DNA of 64,000 bases from JAPWJZ01 sp038247245. Its GTDB lineage: Bacteria; Pseudomonadota; Alphaproteobacteria; Micavibrionales; UBA2020. Position 1 is the first letter of the stretch, and the number at the start of each line of letters is the position of its first letter. The notes beneath the pieces were generated by a model. The model worked only from the letters and a program-made list of their open reading frames with translations. It did not search any database and was not told the DNA's origin. The position numbers were made by a program, and so were the translations under genes. Below, piece by piece: positions 1 to 9,204 of this stretch. The stretch lies in the NCBI GenBank assembly GCA_038247245.1, contig JBBRVE010000006.1, positions 1 to 64,000 of the forward strand, in the 5' to 3' direction.

Positions 1-3000
1 AAAGCCGAAGTTCGCGGTCGTGAAGCTGTATTGCGTGTCTTCCAGCGTCGTGACCGTCGCATTCGTGCCGGCGGGCGCGTCGTTCACGGAAGTGACGTTG
101 AATGTTATCGTTTTGGGGGTCGGGTCCGTATCCACGCCGCCGTTTGCCGTGCCGCCGCTATCTTGAACACGGAAGGTGAAGCTGGCATAACCCGCGCCAT
201 TGGCGTTGGCAACGGGCGTAAAGCGCAGCAGGCCGCCGGCAATATTGGCCGCGGAAACAACCTGACCCACTGTCACGGCAACACCGTTCAGCGTCAGCGC
301 ACCGGCAGCGGGCAACGTCGAGATAATGACGTTTGAGAGTGTATTCGGCGCGGCAGAATCGTTCGGGTCGGTAAAGCCGAAGCTGGCCACACCGAAGGTG
401 TATTGGCCGTCCTCCGCTACCGTAAAGGTCGCGTTGGCACCTGCAGGCGCATCGTTCACGGAAGTGACGGAGATCGTCATCGTATTCGGGCTGAGATCGG
501 TGTCTGCGCCGCCGCCATTATCCTGAACCTGGAAAGTGAATGTTGTATAAGCCGCGCCGTTGCCGTTCGCCGCAGGCGTAAAGCGTAACAGTCCAGAGGT
601 GATGTTCGCGGTCGAGATGCTTTGGCCCGCCGTCACCGCGACGCCGTTCAGCGTCACCGCCCCAAGAGCAGGCAGCGTGGTGATGATGACATTCGCAAGC
701 GTATTGGCGGGCGTATCGTTCGGGTCGGTGAAGCCGAAGTTGGCGGTGGTAAAGGTGTACTGCGCATCTTCCAGCATCGTGACGGTCGTATCCGTGCCCG
801 CAGGGGCGTCGTTGACGGGCGTCACATTGATCGTCATCGTTTTCGCTGTTGTATCGAGGTCGACACCACCATTCGCGGTACCGCCATTATCTTGTACGCG
901 AAACGTAAATGTCGCATTTGCCGCACCGTTAGCATTCGCCGCGGGTGTAAACCGCAGGAGCCCGGAATTCACATTGGCGGCCGAAACACTCTGGCCCGCC
1001 GTCACCGCAACACCATTCAACGTGAGGCTGCCTGTTGCGGGTAGCGCTGCGATTGTGACCGCCAGAAATGCGTTCGACGGACTGTCGTTCGGATCGGTGA
1101 AGCCGAAATTCGCAACTGTGAAAGTATATTGCGTGTCTTCCAGCGTTGTGACTGTCGTGCTGGTGCCGATCGGCGCATCGTTCGCGGGGTTCACTGTAAT
1201 GGCGAAGGTCTGGTTTGTGGTGGTGAACGTGCCATCGCTGATACTGAACACAAAACTATCCGAGAGGGTGTTCGTGCCATTGTGCACGTAACTCACGCCC
1301 GCATTCAGGTCAGCCTGCGTAAAAGTGCTGATCGGCGTCCCAAGCGCGCTGTTGCGCGCAAGAAAGCCGTTGGTAAGCGCCGTCGTGACGGTGTAGACGA
1401 TGCTTGCAGGCGGGCTCTCATCCGTTGCGCTCAGCGATCCTGCCGAAATAGGCGTGGTCGCGCCTTCGTTGCCGGTCAGGCCGTTATTGGTTAGAATCGG
1501 CGCTTCGTTAACGTCGGTGATATTGACGCGGATCGTCTGTTCGCCGTAAAGGTTCGGCGTGCCGTTGTCGGTGGCGCGGATGACGAGGTTATAAACGGGC
1601 GTCGTTTCATAGTCGAGGCCGGCGTTGACTATGATGACGCCGGTCGACGAATTGATGGCGAAACGGTTGCCCGTGTTGCCCGATACGATTGAATAAGTGA
1701 TCGTCTGGCTGGGCTCCGGGTCGATAGAATTCGTATCGGCCGTGTAAGTACCCACTGCCACGTTTTCCGCCAGCGTGTAAACGATACGGCTGGGCAACAC
1801 AAGGCTGCTGGCCCATTCGATGACATAGCCGCTGACCGACGCATTGACGGCACGGTCTTCCCAGGCGCCAGCGTTGTTCATGACCTGATAGTTGCCGACA
1901 CCGCCTGCGTTAGACGGCTGGTTTGCCGCCCAGTTGATATAGGACCCCAGATACGTAAAGGGGCCGGACGAAAAAATCTGACCGTCTTCGGTACCGCCCG
2001 TAAATCTCCAGACACCTTCCTGCGCGGCGTCCGAGCCGCCAAGCCACGCAGTGGCGCCCGTCGCAATGCTGTCCACATACGCGTTTTCCGCTGCCGATGT
2101 GATGTTCGCAAGGGAGCCGCCGCGGCCAAACAACGTGTAAGCCGCCGCCGCTGTCTGCGCTGCCGTATAGGTGACGGAACTGCTGACGTAGATATAGAAG
2201 CTGCCGGTGGTAGAATTGTAACTGACGCCCGGATGCGCCGCGAGGACTTCGGCCACCGTCCAGCTGTCGGCAAAGGTCACGATGGGCGCATCGTTGACCT
2301 GCGTAACGACGATGTTGAAGGTATAGGTGCTGGAGGTCGCGGACGGGTCGGAGATCGTGAAACTGAACGCGTCAGCCGAAGTTTCGGAACCGTCATGCAC
2401 ATACTGCACACGATTCGCCTGAATATCGGCAAGCGTGAACGATGTGACTGCAAATCCGGCATTGGTCGAAAGCTGGATATAGCCGTTATCGACGGCATCG
2501 GTAACGCGGAAAATAATGGACGCAGGAGGATCAGTATCAACAACGCTCAGCATCGCCGAGGTGATGGTGGTGGATGAACCCTCAGGCGCCGTGACCCCGG
2601 TATTTGTGATGCCGCTCGATCCCGGAATACCGTTGAAATTAATCGTAACGGTCTGCGTTGCCGATGTATTTACGCCGTCATTCGCGGTCATAATCAGCGT
2701 ATAGGACTGCGTCGTGGACAGGTTATTGCGGATCGTGGTTGCGGCAGCGGCGTCCAGCACCGTGATACGGCCCGTCGCGGCGTTAACGGAAAACAAAGCG
2801 GAGCCCGTGCCGCCGGTAATGGCATAGCTGAGCGTGGAATTTTCCTGGTCGCCACCCTGCACCGTGCCCATGACCGAGCCGGAAACGATGTCGGTCGCGG
2901 GATTGTTATAGTTGTAGCGGTAGGCAAGGTTGTTGATGACATCAGCACCCTCCCACTCGATCACATAACCGTAGGGTCCCTGGTTGTCGTTCCAACCGCC

Positions 3001-4752
3001 GCCGTTCTGCCATTCCAGCCATTCTTCGCCGGGCGGGTTGGAAGTCGTCCACTCCATGAAACCGTTCGCGTTCGCGCTATTGCCAAACAGGTAGTCGTTG
3101 GGCTCGAGGTTGTTCCAGTTCTGGTATGCGCCATTAACGGCAGCGCCCCCCTGTCCGGACAGACCAACGTAGAAAACCTGCCCTTTTTCGGGACCAGCCA
3201 TCCATGTCCAGTAACTTTCGGTATTCGTGTCAGAGGCAGCTGTCCACAGGCTCTGGTTAGACAGTGCGTCGATAAATGCGTTTTCGGACGCGCTTGTGAT
3301 TGTGACAAGATGTCCTGCGACCCCGTTCAGATACGAAAGCTCGGAAGTGCGTAACGCCGTGCCGATGCCGACCGTGCCTGTGACAAGGCGGTAATAGTTA
3401 CCATTCGTCGCGTTGTACTGTACCGTGCCGTCCATCCAGCTGATGACCTGGCTGGGCGACAGCGACGGCGCGCCGTTGGTGTTGTCGATGGTCGCAAAGA
3501 CAGGCGTCGTGGCAAGCTTGACGGAGAAATTGTCCACCGTGCCAACGTAAGTGGCATTCGCACTGAAACCGATCATGCCGGAAGCACCCGCCGTAATCGT
3601 GTCGGTATAGGTGCCCGCAGCCGTGCGCGATGTGCCAAGCGTACCGCCGATATTGACCTGCACACCACCGGCCGAGCGCGTGATGGTGTAGGTGACGGTA
3701 TAGGAACGGCCTGAAATCAAGGTTGTGTCGGCCTGCAACAGCGTGCTGGCCGTACCGGTCGACTTGGCGGCGGCGCCAGCCGAAATGCTCCAGTTTGTGC
3801 CGGTCGTCCAGTCGGTTGCGGTTGCGAAATCGCCATTGCGCACTTCGCTGTAAACGGCAGTCGTCAGCGAACCGTCGGACACAGTCAGGCCCATCGTGAC
3901 TTCGTTGGCGCCATTGACAGTATTGGTGAAAGTAATCAGCCCCGCATCTATATTCGCCTGCGTAAAGGTGCTGCCGTTTGTCAGCGCGACCCCATTGTTA
4001 CGCAGGATACCCGTCGTGGGTGCTGTGGTCAGCGTATAGGTGAGCGTGGGCGAGTCCGCGTCGATTGCCAGCAGGTAACCGCGGGTCACCACAACCGTCT
4101 GGCCGTTGCCGACGCGGATGCCCGTGTTTGCCGCGATGACCGGCGCATCGTTGACGCCGGTGATGTTCAGCGTGGTCGACTGGCTGAAAAAACCGTCGAG
4201 GGTGTAGGTAATCGTGCGGCTGGCGACCGGATTGTCGGAAATATTGCGGAAGCTGATGCGTTCGATCAGCGCCTCGACCGAGGTACGGGTCGCGTTTGCG
4301 TTCAGCGTGATGATCAGCGGGTTACCATCGACGCCGTTACCGCCCGCCGATGACAGGCTGCCGATCTGCAGGCCACCATAGGCGACAGCGAAGTTGTAAA
4401 CCGCGATATCGGTTGCGCCTTGCAGACCCACGGTCTGGCGCGTGCGGCTGATATACAGCTGGTCGTTGATACCGCCGGTTGTCGAGATCGTCAGGTTGAC
4501 ACCGTCGAAGCTGTTCGTCGATCCGCCAACAGTCACATCACCGTCTTCACCAACGCCCGACAAAATCGTCGGCGTCACAAAGTCAAAGTCGCGGTTGGTG
4601 GGTTGCAGGACGTTGACTTGCGTTTCGGTGAGCGTGATCGTGGCAGCAAGACCCGTCAGCGTGGCGTCGAGCATCAGACGCTTCTCCAGCGCCTGCAACG
4701 TCTTGCGCGGAGATCGTTTTGATCCCTTGCCTTTTTTGTCCTTGTCGGTCAT
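1..4752 (-). CDS. Giant cadherin-like / C-type lectin repeat adhesin, N-terminal part (runs off window)
   Basis: The frame is open from an ATG at 4752 to the left edge (1584 codons, no stop), so the C-terminus lies outside. There is no Sec signal; residues 22-30 read LEKRLMLDA, a variant of the LEPRxLLDA motif near the N-terminus of giant proteobacterial surface proteins that usually leave by type I secretion. Next come CSPG/VCBS-like beta domains, a C-type-lectin-like domain (about 437-597, with EPN and a WND-like GGGWNDN), a cadherin repeat (about 610-700), a second C-type-lectin-like domain (about 830-980, with QPSN), a cadherin repeat ending DVNEAP (about 980-1085), and tandem 119-124-residue repeats to the edge. 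Probable role: calcium-stabilised adhesion or carbohydrate binding at the cell surface. No secretion genes are in the window. The start is supported by the motif; the upstream ribosome site is weak. Confidence 0.88.
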   Translation of the reverse strand, partial: MTDKDKKGKGSKRSPRKTLQALEKRLMLDATLTGLAATITLTETQVNVLQPTNRDFDFVTPTILSGVGEDGDVTVGGSTNSFDGVNLTISTTGGINDQLYISRTRQTVGLQGATDIAVYNFAVAYGGLQIGSLSSAGGNGVDGNPLIITLNANATRTSVEALIERISFRNISDNPVASRTITYTLDGFFSQSTTLNITGVNDAPVIAANTGIRVGNGQTVVVTRGYLLAIDADSPTLTYTLTTAPTTGILRNNGVALTNGSTFTQANIDAGLITFTNTVNGANEVTMGLTVSDGSLTTAVYSEVRNGDFATATDWTTGTNWSISAGAAAKSTGTASTLLQADTTLISGRSYTVTYTITRSAGGVQVNIGGTLGTSRTAAGTYTDTITAGASGMIGFSANATYVGTVDNFSVKLATTPVFATIDNTNGAPSLSPSQVISWMDGTVQYNATNGNYYRLVTGTVGIGTALRTSELSYLNGVAGHLVTITSASENAFIDALSNQSLWTAASDTNTESYWTWMAGPEKGQVFYVGLSGQGGAAVNGAYQNWNNLEPNDYLFGNSANANGFMEWTTSNPPGEEWLEWQNGGGWNDNQGPYGYVIEWEGADVINNLAYRYNYNNPATDIVSGSVMGTVQGGDQENSTLSYAITGGTGSALFSVNAATGRITVLDAAAATTIRNNLSTTQSYTLIMTANDGVNTSATQTVTINFNGIPGSSGITNTGVTAPEGSSTTITSAMLSVVDTDPPASIIFRVTDAVDNGYIQLSTNAGFAVTSFTLADIQANRVQYVHDGSETSADAFSFTISDPSATSSTYTFNIVVTQVNDAPIVTFADSWTVAEVLAAHPGVSYNSTTGSFYIYVSSSVTYTAAQTAAAAYTLFGRGGSLANITSAAENAYVDSIATGATAWLGGSDAAQEGVWRFTGGTEDGQIFSSGPFTYLGSYINWAANQPSNAGGVGNYQVMNNAGAWEDRAVNASVSGYVIEWASSLVLPSRIVYTLAENVAVGTYTADTNSIDPEPSQTITYSIVSGNTGNRFAINSSTGVIIVNAGLDYETTPVYNLVIRATDNGTPNLYGEQTIRVNITDVNEAPILTNNGLTGNEGATTPISAGSLSATDESPPASIVYTVTTALTNGFLARNSALGTPISTFTQADLNAGVSYVHNGTNTLSDSFVFSISDGTFTTTNQTFAITVNPANDAPIGTSTTVTTLEDTQYTFTVANFGFTDPNDSPSNAFLAVTIAALPATGSLTLNGVAVTAGQSVSAANVNSGLLRFTPAANANGAANATFTFRVQDNGGTANGGVDLDTTAKTMTINVTPVNDAPAGTDTTVTMLEDAQYTFTTANFGFTDPNDTPANTLANVIITTLPALGAVTLNGVAVTAGQSISTANITSGLLRFTPAANGNGAAYTTFTFQVQDNGGGADTDLSPNTMTISVTSVNDAPAGANATFTVAEDGQYTFGVASFGFTDPNDSAAPNTLSNVIISTLPAAGALTLNGVAVTVGQVVSAANIAGGLLRFTPVANANGAGYASFTFRVQDSGGTANGGVDTDPTPKTITFNVTSVNDAPAGTNATVTTLEDTQYSFTTANFGF
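2..1195 (-). repeat. Tandem ~120-residue adhesin repeats (at least three full units)
   Basis: The phrase encoding ANFGFTDPND recurs at about positions 2, 374, 731 and 1100, giving unit lengths of 372, 357 and 369 bases (124, 119, 123 codons). Each unit also carries LTLNGVAVTAGQ, GLLRFTP, FRVQDNGG and NVTxVNDAP. The units differ at many positions, so this is an old, diverged array rather than a recent expansion. It continues beyond the window. Confidence 0.9.
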
Positions 4753-5133
4753 TGCCCGGATGCGCCCAATAACACCAGTTTTCTCTTTTAAATTATAGCC
4801 TTAGTCTCGTTCGTAATTTGTTAACGACTAGGGCGATAACCCCCCTCGTCTTAAGAGGGTAGCAAATTCCATGCCTAATCAGACAATTAGGGCCTAAATT
4901 TAATGTGACTTACGACAATGCGCGGCCAGGTGGATTCATAACATGAGAAGAAAGTTACCCATTTATAGCCCTTTTGGCCTTTTGTTGTCAGAACCAGACC
5001 ACCGAGTCCCAAAAGACTCACTTCAACTATTTTTTCGGAAGTTTTCCCTAAATGATTTTTTTTGAATCTGTTGCACGGAAAAATAAAAAACGCCGCAAAC
5101 CACGCACAAAAAATAGCTCCTAAAACGCGGCGT
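4753..5133. other. AT-rich divergent intergenic region between adhesin and trp operon
   Basis: No convincing gene lies here. On the minus strand TATAAT at 4797-4792 is a plausible -10 for the adhesin, 39 bases before its ATG, but no good -35 sits at normal spacing. A 9-base inverted repeat (AAACGCCGC at 5088-5096, GCGGCGTTT at 5127-5135) and the near-perfect short palindrome AAACGCGGCGTTT at 5123-5135 abut the trp -35 and may be operator sites. Confidence 0.5.
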
Positions 5134-5163
5134 TTGACTTATGCAAAGCAACAGGGGTAAAAT
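5134..5163 (+). promoter_or_regulatory. trp operon promoter, positioned for a leaderless trpL transcript
   Basis: TTGACT at 5134-5139 and TAAAAT at 5158-5163 are separated by 18 bases and match the sigma-70 consensus well. The expected start point about seven bases past the -10 is 5170, the A of the trpL ATG. A dyad (AAACGCGGCGTTT, 5123-5135) overlaps the first two bases of the -35. Confidence 0.65.
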
Positions 5164-5169
5164 CTGCCT

Positions 5170-5223
5170 ATGGCTGGAAAAATCACATCCCTGACTGTTG
5201 TTGCGATCCGCTGGTGGCGGTAA
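5170..5223 (+). CDS. trpL: trp leader peptide TrpL
   Basis: This 17-codon reading frame encodes MAGKITSLTVVAIRWWR and stops with TAA 73 bases before trpE(G). Two adjacent Trp codons near the end are the hallmark of an attenuation leader peptide, and fused trpE(G) genes of rhizobia carry similar leaders with consecutive Trp codons. An AGGGG at 5153-5157 could serve as a ribosome site only if transcription starts further upstream. The best promoter predicts initiation directly on the ATG instead. A hairpin overlapping the stop codon is listed separately. An alternative ATG at 5141 in another frame has one Trp codon and is less convincing. Confidence 0.8.
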   Translation: MAGKITSLTVVAIRWWR

Positions 5224-5241
5224 CGCCCTCATTTTATTTTT
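5216..5241 (+). terminator. Putative trp attenuator hairpin with T-tract
   Basis: GGCG-GTAA-CGCC (5216-5227) followed by ATTTTATTTTT (5231-5241) resembles a short intrinsic terminator. It competes with an alternative stem CCGC-TGGTG-GCGG (5208-5220) whose loop contains most of the two Trp codons. The stem is short (4 bp), and a ribosome at the TrpL stop codon should cover it, so the exact mechanism is uncertain. Confidence 0.45.
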
Positions 5242-5296
5242 CCCCCACAACTCCCCGTCATTTATGATACGTCAGCCCTTATAGAAGGCCTGCCCG

Positions 5297-7426
5297 ATGA
5301 AGATCTCACATACCGATACATCCTTGCCCTATGCGGCCGGAATTGATTTCCTGCTCGACCAGCTGGACGCCGAAAAAGGCGTCTATATGGCGTCCGACAC
5401 CGATTACCCCGGCCGCTATTCACGCTGGGATATCGGCTTTGCCGCGCCGCCTGTCGAAATCACGGGCTATAACGACCGCACCGAATTCCGCGCGCTGAAT
5501 GCACGCGGCGAAAAGATACTGGCGATGTTCGCGCAGCTGTTCGCAAACCATGCGGATGAAGCGTTTAAAATCGGTAAATCCGATACCAGGCTGATCACCT
5601 GCACGATCGCCGCCCCTTCCCGCAGTTTTTCCGAGGAAGAAAGGTCACACCAGCCGTCGCCCTTGTCGCCCTTGCGCCTGCTGATGAAACTTGCCCCCTC
5701 CACGGAAGGATTTGCCGGTTTTTATGGCGCTTTCAAATACGACCTGCTGTTCTGTTTCAACCCTGTCCCGCTGAAGCACGCACGCGGCGCGGATCACAGC
5801 CTTTTCCAGCTGTACCTGCCCGACAGCATCCACCTGCTCGACCGCCGCAAGGAAACAGTGTTCCGCCGCGAATACGAATTTACGCTGGGCAGCCTGACCA
5901 CGGCCGGCATGCCCCGCGAGAACACCACAAAAACCGCCCCCAAAGCGGCGTCCGGCATCGCCGCCATCACCAGCAACATGACCGACGAAGCCTATGCCGA
6001 CATGGTCAGCCGCGCGCAGGAACACATCCGCAAGGGCGACGTGTTCGAGGTGGTTTTGAGCCGAAAATTCAAGTCACCTTATAATGGCCAGCCGTCGCAG
6101 CTGTTCCGCAATATCCGCCGCATCAACCCCAGCCCTTACGAATTCCTGATCCAGATGGGCGGTGAACAGCTGGTGGGCGCATCACCCGAAATGTTCGTGC
6201 GGGTCGAAGGCAGGCGCGTTGAATCCTGCCCCATTTCCGGCACTGCCCGCCGCAGCAAATCACCGGGACAGGCCGCCGTCATCGAAGATGCGAAAATCCT
6301 TCAGGAATTGCTGAATTCCAAGAAAGACGAAGCCGAACTGACCATGTGCACCGATGTCGACCGCAACGACAAGGCGCGTATCTGTGAACCCGGATCGGTG
6401 CGCCTGCTCGCCCGCCGCCAGATTGAATCGTATGTCGGCCTCTATCACACCGTCGACCATGTGGAGGGCATACTGCGCGACGGTTTCGACGGCGTTGACG
6501 CGTTCCTGTCGCATATGTGGGCCGTGACGCTGACCGGCGCGCCAAAACCCGAAGCATCCAAGATCATCGAGAATTTCGAACCCGAAGCCCGCGAATTTTA
6601 CGGCGCGGCGGTGGGCGCGCTGCATTTCGATGGCGGCGTGAATACCGGCATCACCATCCGCACCCTGCACCTGAAAAATGGCGAAGCCACCTATCAGGCG
6701 GGGGCCAGCATCGTGTACGACTCCATCCCCGCCGAAGAGGCAGTGGATACGCATACCAAGGCAACATCGTTCCAGCGTATCCTGTCCGGCAATGTATCTG
6801 CACCAGCCGATCGCGTGGCCGTGCGCAGCGGCGAAGGCAAAACCGTTGTCCTGATCGACAACGAAGACAGTTTTGTCCATACCCTTGCCGATTACATCCG
6901 CCAGACGGGCGCAAAAGCCGTCACCTACCGTCACGGCACGCCGCTTGCGACCATCCAGCAGCACAAGCCGCATCTGGTCGTGCATTCCCCCGGCCCCGGC
7001 CTGCCCGAGCAGTTCAATGTGCCGGGCATGGTGCGCGAAGTGGCGGCGGCGGGCATCCCGCAATTCGGCGTCTGCCTCGGCCTGCAAGGCACGTTCGAGG
7101 CGTTTGGCGGCACGCTGGGGTACCTGCAAAATCCGCAGCACGGCAAGACATGGAACATCACGCATAACAGCCATGCGCTGTTCGAAGGCGTGCCCAGCCC
7201 TTGTTTGGTGGGCGCGTATCATTCCATACACGGCCTGCCCGCGTCGCTGCCGGATGAATTGGAAGTGACCGCCCGCAACGATAACGGTGTCATCATGGCC
7301 CTGCGCCACAAAACCCTGCCGATCTGGGCGGTGCAGTTTCATCCTGAATCTGTTCTGTCGATGCAGGGTTATGTCGGCCACAAGATGATCGAGAATGCCA
7401 TGAAACATCTGGCAGGTAAGGCATAG
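5297..7426 (+). CDS. trpE(G): Anthranilate synthase, fused component I and II TrpE(G)
   Basis: Converts chorismate and glutamine to anthranilate, the first committed step of tryptophan synthesis, in the cytosol. Residues 1 to about 510 are the TrpE part (SPEMFVRVEGRRVESCPISG, DVDRNDKARICEPGSV, HMWAVTLTGAPKPEASK). Residues about 525-705 are a class I glutamine amidotransferase with nucleophile Cys593 (FGVCLGLQG) and the His682/Glu684 pair (QFHPES). The fusion is typical of rhizobia, Azospirillum and relatives. ATG at 5297 follows GAAGG with an 8-base gap. It is the first enzyme gene of the trp operon, and expression is probably controlled through the TrpL leader upstream; trpD starts three bases after its stop. 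Confidence 0.97.
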   Translation: MKISHTDTSLPYAAGIDFLLDQLDAEKGVYMASDTDYPGRYSRWDIGFAAPPVEITGYNDRTEFRALNARGEKILAMFAQLFANHADEAFKIGKSDTRLITCTIAAPSRSFSEEERSHQPSPLSPLRLLMKLAPSTEGFAGFYGAFKYDLLFCFNPVPLKHARGADHSLFQLYLPDSIHLLDRRKETVFRREYEFTLGSLTTAGMPRENTTKTAPKAASGIAAITSNMTDEAYADMVSRAQEHIRKGDVFEVVLSRKFKSPYNGQPSQLFRNIRRINPSPYEFLIQMGGEQLVGASPEMFVRVEGRRVESCPISGTARRSKSPGQAAVIEDAKILQELLNSKKDEAELTMCTDVDRNDKARICEPGSVRLLARRQIESYVGLYHTVDHVEGILRDGFDGVDAFLSHMWAVTLTGAPKPEASKIIENFEPEAREFYGAAVGALHFDGGVNTGITIRTLHLKNGEATYQAGASIVYDSIPAEEAVDTHTKATSFQRILSGNVSAPADRVAVRSGEGKTVVLIDNEDSFVHTLADYIRQTGAKAVTYRHGTPLATIQQHKPHLVVHSPGPGLPEQFNVPGMVREVAAAGIPQFGVCLGLQGTFEAFGGTLGYLQNPQHGKTWNITHNSHALFEGVPSPCLVGAYHSIHGLPASLPDELEVTARNDNGVIMALRHKTLPIWAVQFHPESVLSMQGYVGHKMIENAMKHLAGKA

Positions 7427-7429
7427 AAT

Positions 7430-8416
7430 ATGAAGCCGAAGCAGAACCACGCCGACGAAGTCGATAAAAAATGGGCAGAAGTGATGGGCAAGCTCTGCGA
7501 TGATAGCTTCCCGGCCGACGGCAAGGCGCGCATCCTGCAGAACGTGAAGGACGAGGATATCACTGGCGAAATGCTCGCCTCCTGCGCCCGTGCATTGATG
7601 CTCCGCGTCGTACCGCTGGATTTAAAAGGCATCGATGTCTGCGGCACCGGCGGCGACAAGAGCAAATCAAACGTGAAAACCTTCAATATCTCGACCGCCG
7701 TCGCCTTTGTCGTGGCGGGTGCGGGCGTTTCGGTCATCAAGCATGGCAACCGCGCCGTGTCCGGCGTTAGCGGGTCGAGCGATGTGCTGGCCGCCCTGAA
7801 AATTTCCGTCGCGACCAACCCTGCGATGGCGAAAATCCAGCACCAGAAGCATAACCTGTGCTTCGTGTCCGCCCCCGCCTTCCACCCGTCGCTCGCCAGC
7901 CTCGCGCCTGTGCGCAAGGCGCTTGGCCGTCCCACCTTCCTCAACCTGCTCGGCCCGCTTTGCAACCCTGCCCGCACCGCGCGGCAGGTGATGGGAGTCT
8001 ATGGATTTCAGCCGCAGGTGGCCGATGCCGGCAAACGTCTTGGCCGTCAGGATATGATGATCGTGCATAGCATGGACGGACTTGATGAAATTTCCCTCTC
8101 CGACCTCACGCAAATCATCCGCGTGAAGGAAGGCAAGGTGGAAGAAACGCTTGTCTGCCCCGAGGACGCCGGATTGGAAACAACCCCGCTCGAAAAACTG
8201 CAGGGCGGCACGGCGGAACAGAACGCCAAGATCATTATGGATGTATTCGAAGGCGCAAAAGGCGCGCCGCACGACATTATCTGCCTGAACGCCGCCGCCG
8301 CATTCATGACGGCGGGCAAAGATCCCGATTTGAAGGCAGGAGTGGAACGCGCGAAACAGGTTATCGCCGACGGTCTCGCGCTCAAGAAACTGCAAGCGAT
8401 GAAGGGTGCGGCATGA
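7430..8416 (+). CDS. trpD: Anthranilate phosphoribosyltransferase
   Basis: Transfers the phosphoribosyl group of PRPP to anthranilate, second step of the pathway. The 328-residue length is normal. The PRPP-binding GTGGD is at 72-76, followed by SNVKTFNIST, KHGNRAVSGVSGSSD and the FLNLLGPLCNPA segment, all characteristic of TrpD. The start lies three bases after the trpE(G) stop and the 3' end overlaps trpC by four bases (ATGA), indicating translational coupling. Confidence 0.96.
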   Translation: MKPKQNHADEVDKKWAEVMGKLCDDSFPADGKARILQNVKDEDITGEMLASCARALMLRVVPLDLKGIDVCGTGGDKSKSNVKTFNISTAVAFVVAGAGVSVIKHGNRAVSGVSGSSDVLAALKISVATNPAMAKIQHQKHNLCFVSAPAFHPSLASLAPVRKALGRPTFLNLLGPLCNPARTARQVMGVYGFQPQVADAGKRLGRQDMMIVHSMDGLDEISLSDLTQIIRVKEGKVEETLVCPEDAGLETTPLEKLQGGTAEQNAKIIMDVFEGAKGAPHDIICLNAAAAFMTAGKDPDLKAGVERAKQVIADGLALKKLQAMKGAA

Positions 8417-9204
8417 CCGGCTTCCTGCAAAAAATCCACGACATCACGGTGGACCGCGTCGCACGCGCCCGCGCCGACGTCATGCTGTCCGATCTGGAAC
8501 GCAGCCCGTACTTTTCCCGCCAGCAGGGCGACGTATTAAAGGCGTTCAGGAGTGGTTCCTACAACGTCATCGCCGAAATCAAGTTCGCCAGCCCGTCGGA
8601 GGGTGATATCGCGGCGGGCGACCCTGTTGCGATTGCCGACGGTTATCTGGCATCCGGCGCCACCATGCTGTCGATCCTGACCGAGCCGCAGTTTTTCAAG
8701 GGCGACCTTGCCTATTTGCAGGCCGTGCGCGAAAAACACCCCAAGGCGCTGCTCCTGCGCAAGGATTTCATGGTCGACCCGTACCAGCTGTACGAGGCCA
8801 AGGCGCATGGCGCTGATGCCATCCTGATCATTGTCGCCATGACACCGCCCGCCGTCACCAAGGAATTGTTCGAGGCAGCAAAAGGCCTTGGCCTTGCAGC
8901 TCTGGTCGAGGTGCATGACGGGGCGGAACTGGATGCCGCCATCGAACTCGGCGCGGATTTTATCGGCGTCAACAACCGCAACCTGAAAACGCTCAAAACC
9001 GACCTTGGCATCGGCCGCGAACTGGCCGCGCGCAAGCCGAAAAATTCCGTTTTCATCTGCGAAAGCGGCCTTTCAACCGCCGAAGACCTGCGCGACATGA
9101 AATCGCGCGGCTATGACGGTTTCCTGATGGGCACGTCATTCATGCGCAACCCACATCCGGGCCGCGCCCTGCATGACTTGCAGGAGCAGCTGAAATGCGC
9201 GTAA
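8413..9204 (+). CDS. trpC: Indole-3-glycerol-phosphate synthase
   Basis: Cyclises CdRP to indole-3-glycerol phosphate with loss of CO2 and water. The 263-residue single-domain TIM barrel carries the family signature VIAEIKFASPSEG near residue 52, LRKDFMVDPYQLYEA, VEVHDGAELDAA, GVNNRNLKTL and ESGL. It is not fused to TrpF, unlike in enterics. It overlaps trpD by 4 bases and trpF by 10. Confidence 0.96.
   Translation: MTGFLQKIHDITVDRVARARADVMLSDLERSPYFSRQQGDVLKAFRSGSYNVIAEIKFASPSEGDIAAGDPVAIADGYLASGATMLSILTEPQFFKGDLAYLQAVREKHPKALLLRKDFMVDPYQLYEAKAHGADAILIIVAMTPPAVTKELFEAAKGLGLAALVEVHDGAELDAAIELGADFIGVNNRNLKTLKTDLGIGRELAARKPKNSVFICESGLSTAEDLRDMKSRGYDGFLMGTSFMRNPHPGRALHDLQEQLKCA

Noticed and set aside
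1..1195. Tandem repeats as a possible CRISPR or integron array
   Set aside because: The period is ~360 bases, in-frame and protein-coding, with diverged copies; these are protein domain repeats.
5141..5194. Alternative trp leader frame from ATG 5141 with one Trp codon
   Set aside because: It has a single Trp codon, lies upstream of the predicted start point, and ends before the hairpin; the frame at 5170 has tandem Trp codons.
5023..5250. 75-codon minus-strand frame in the adhesin-trp gap
   Set aside because: It crosses the trp promoter and trpL, has no ribosome site and no family similarity.
6260..7450. 396-codon open frame antisense to trpE(G)
   Set aside because: It is the complement of a gene with strong family motifs, has no ribosome site, and reads as low-complexity His/Ala/Gly/Arg typical of GC-rich shadows.
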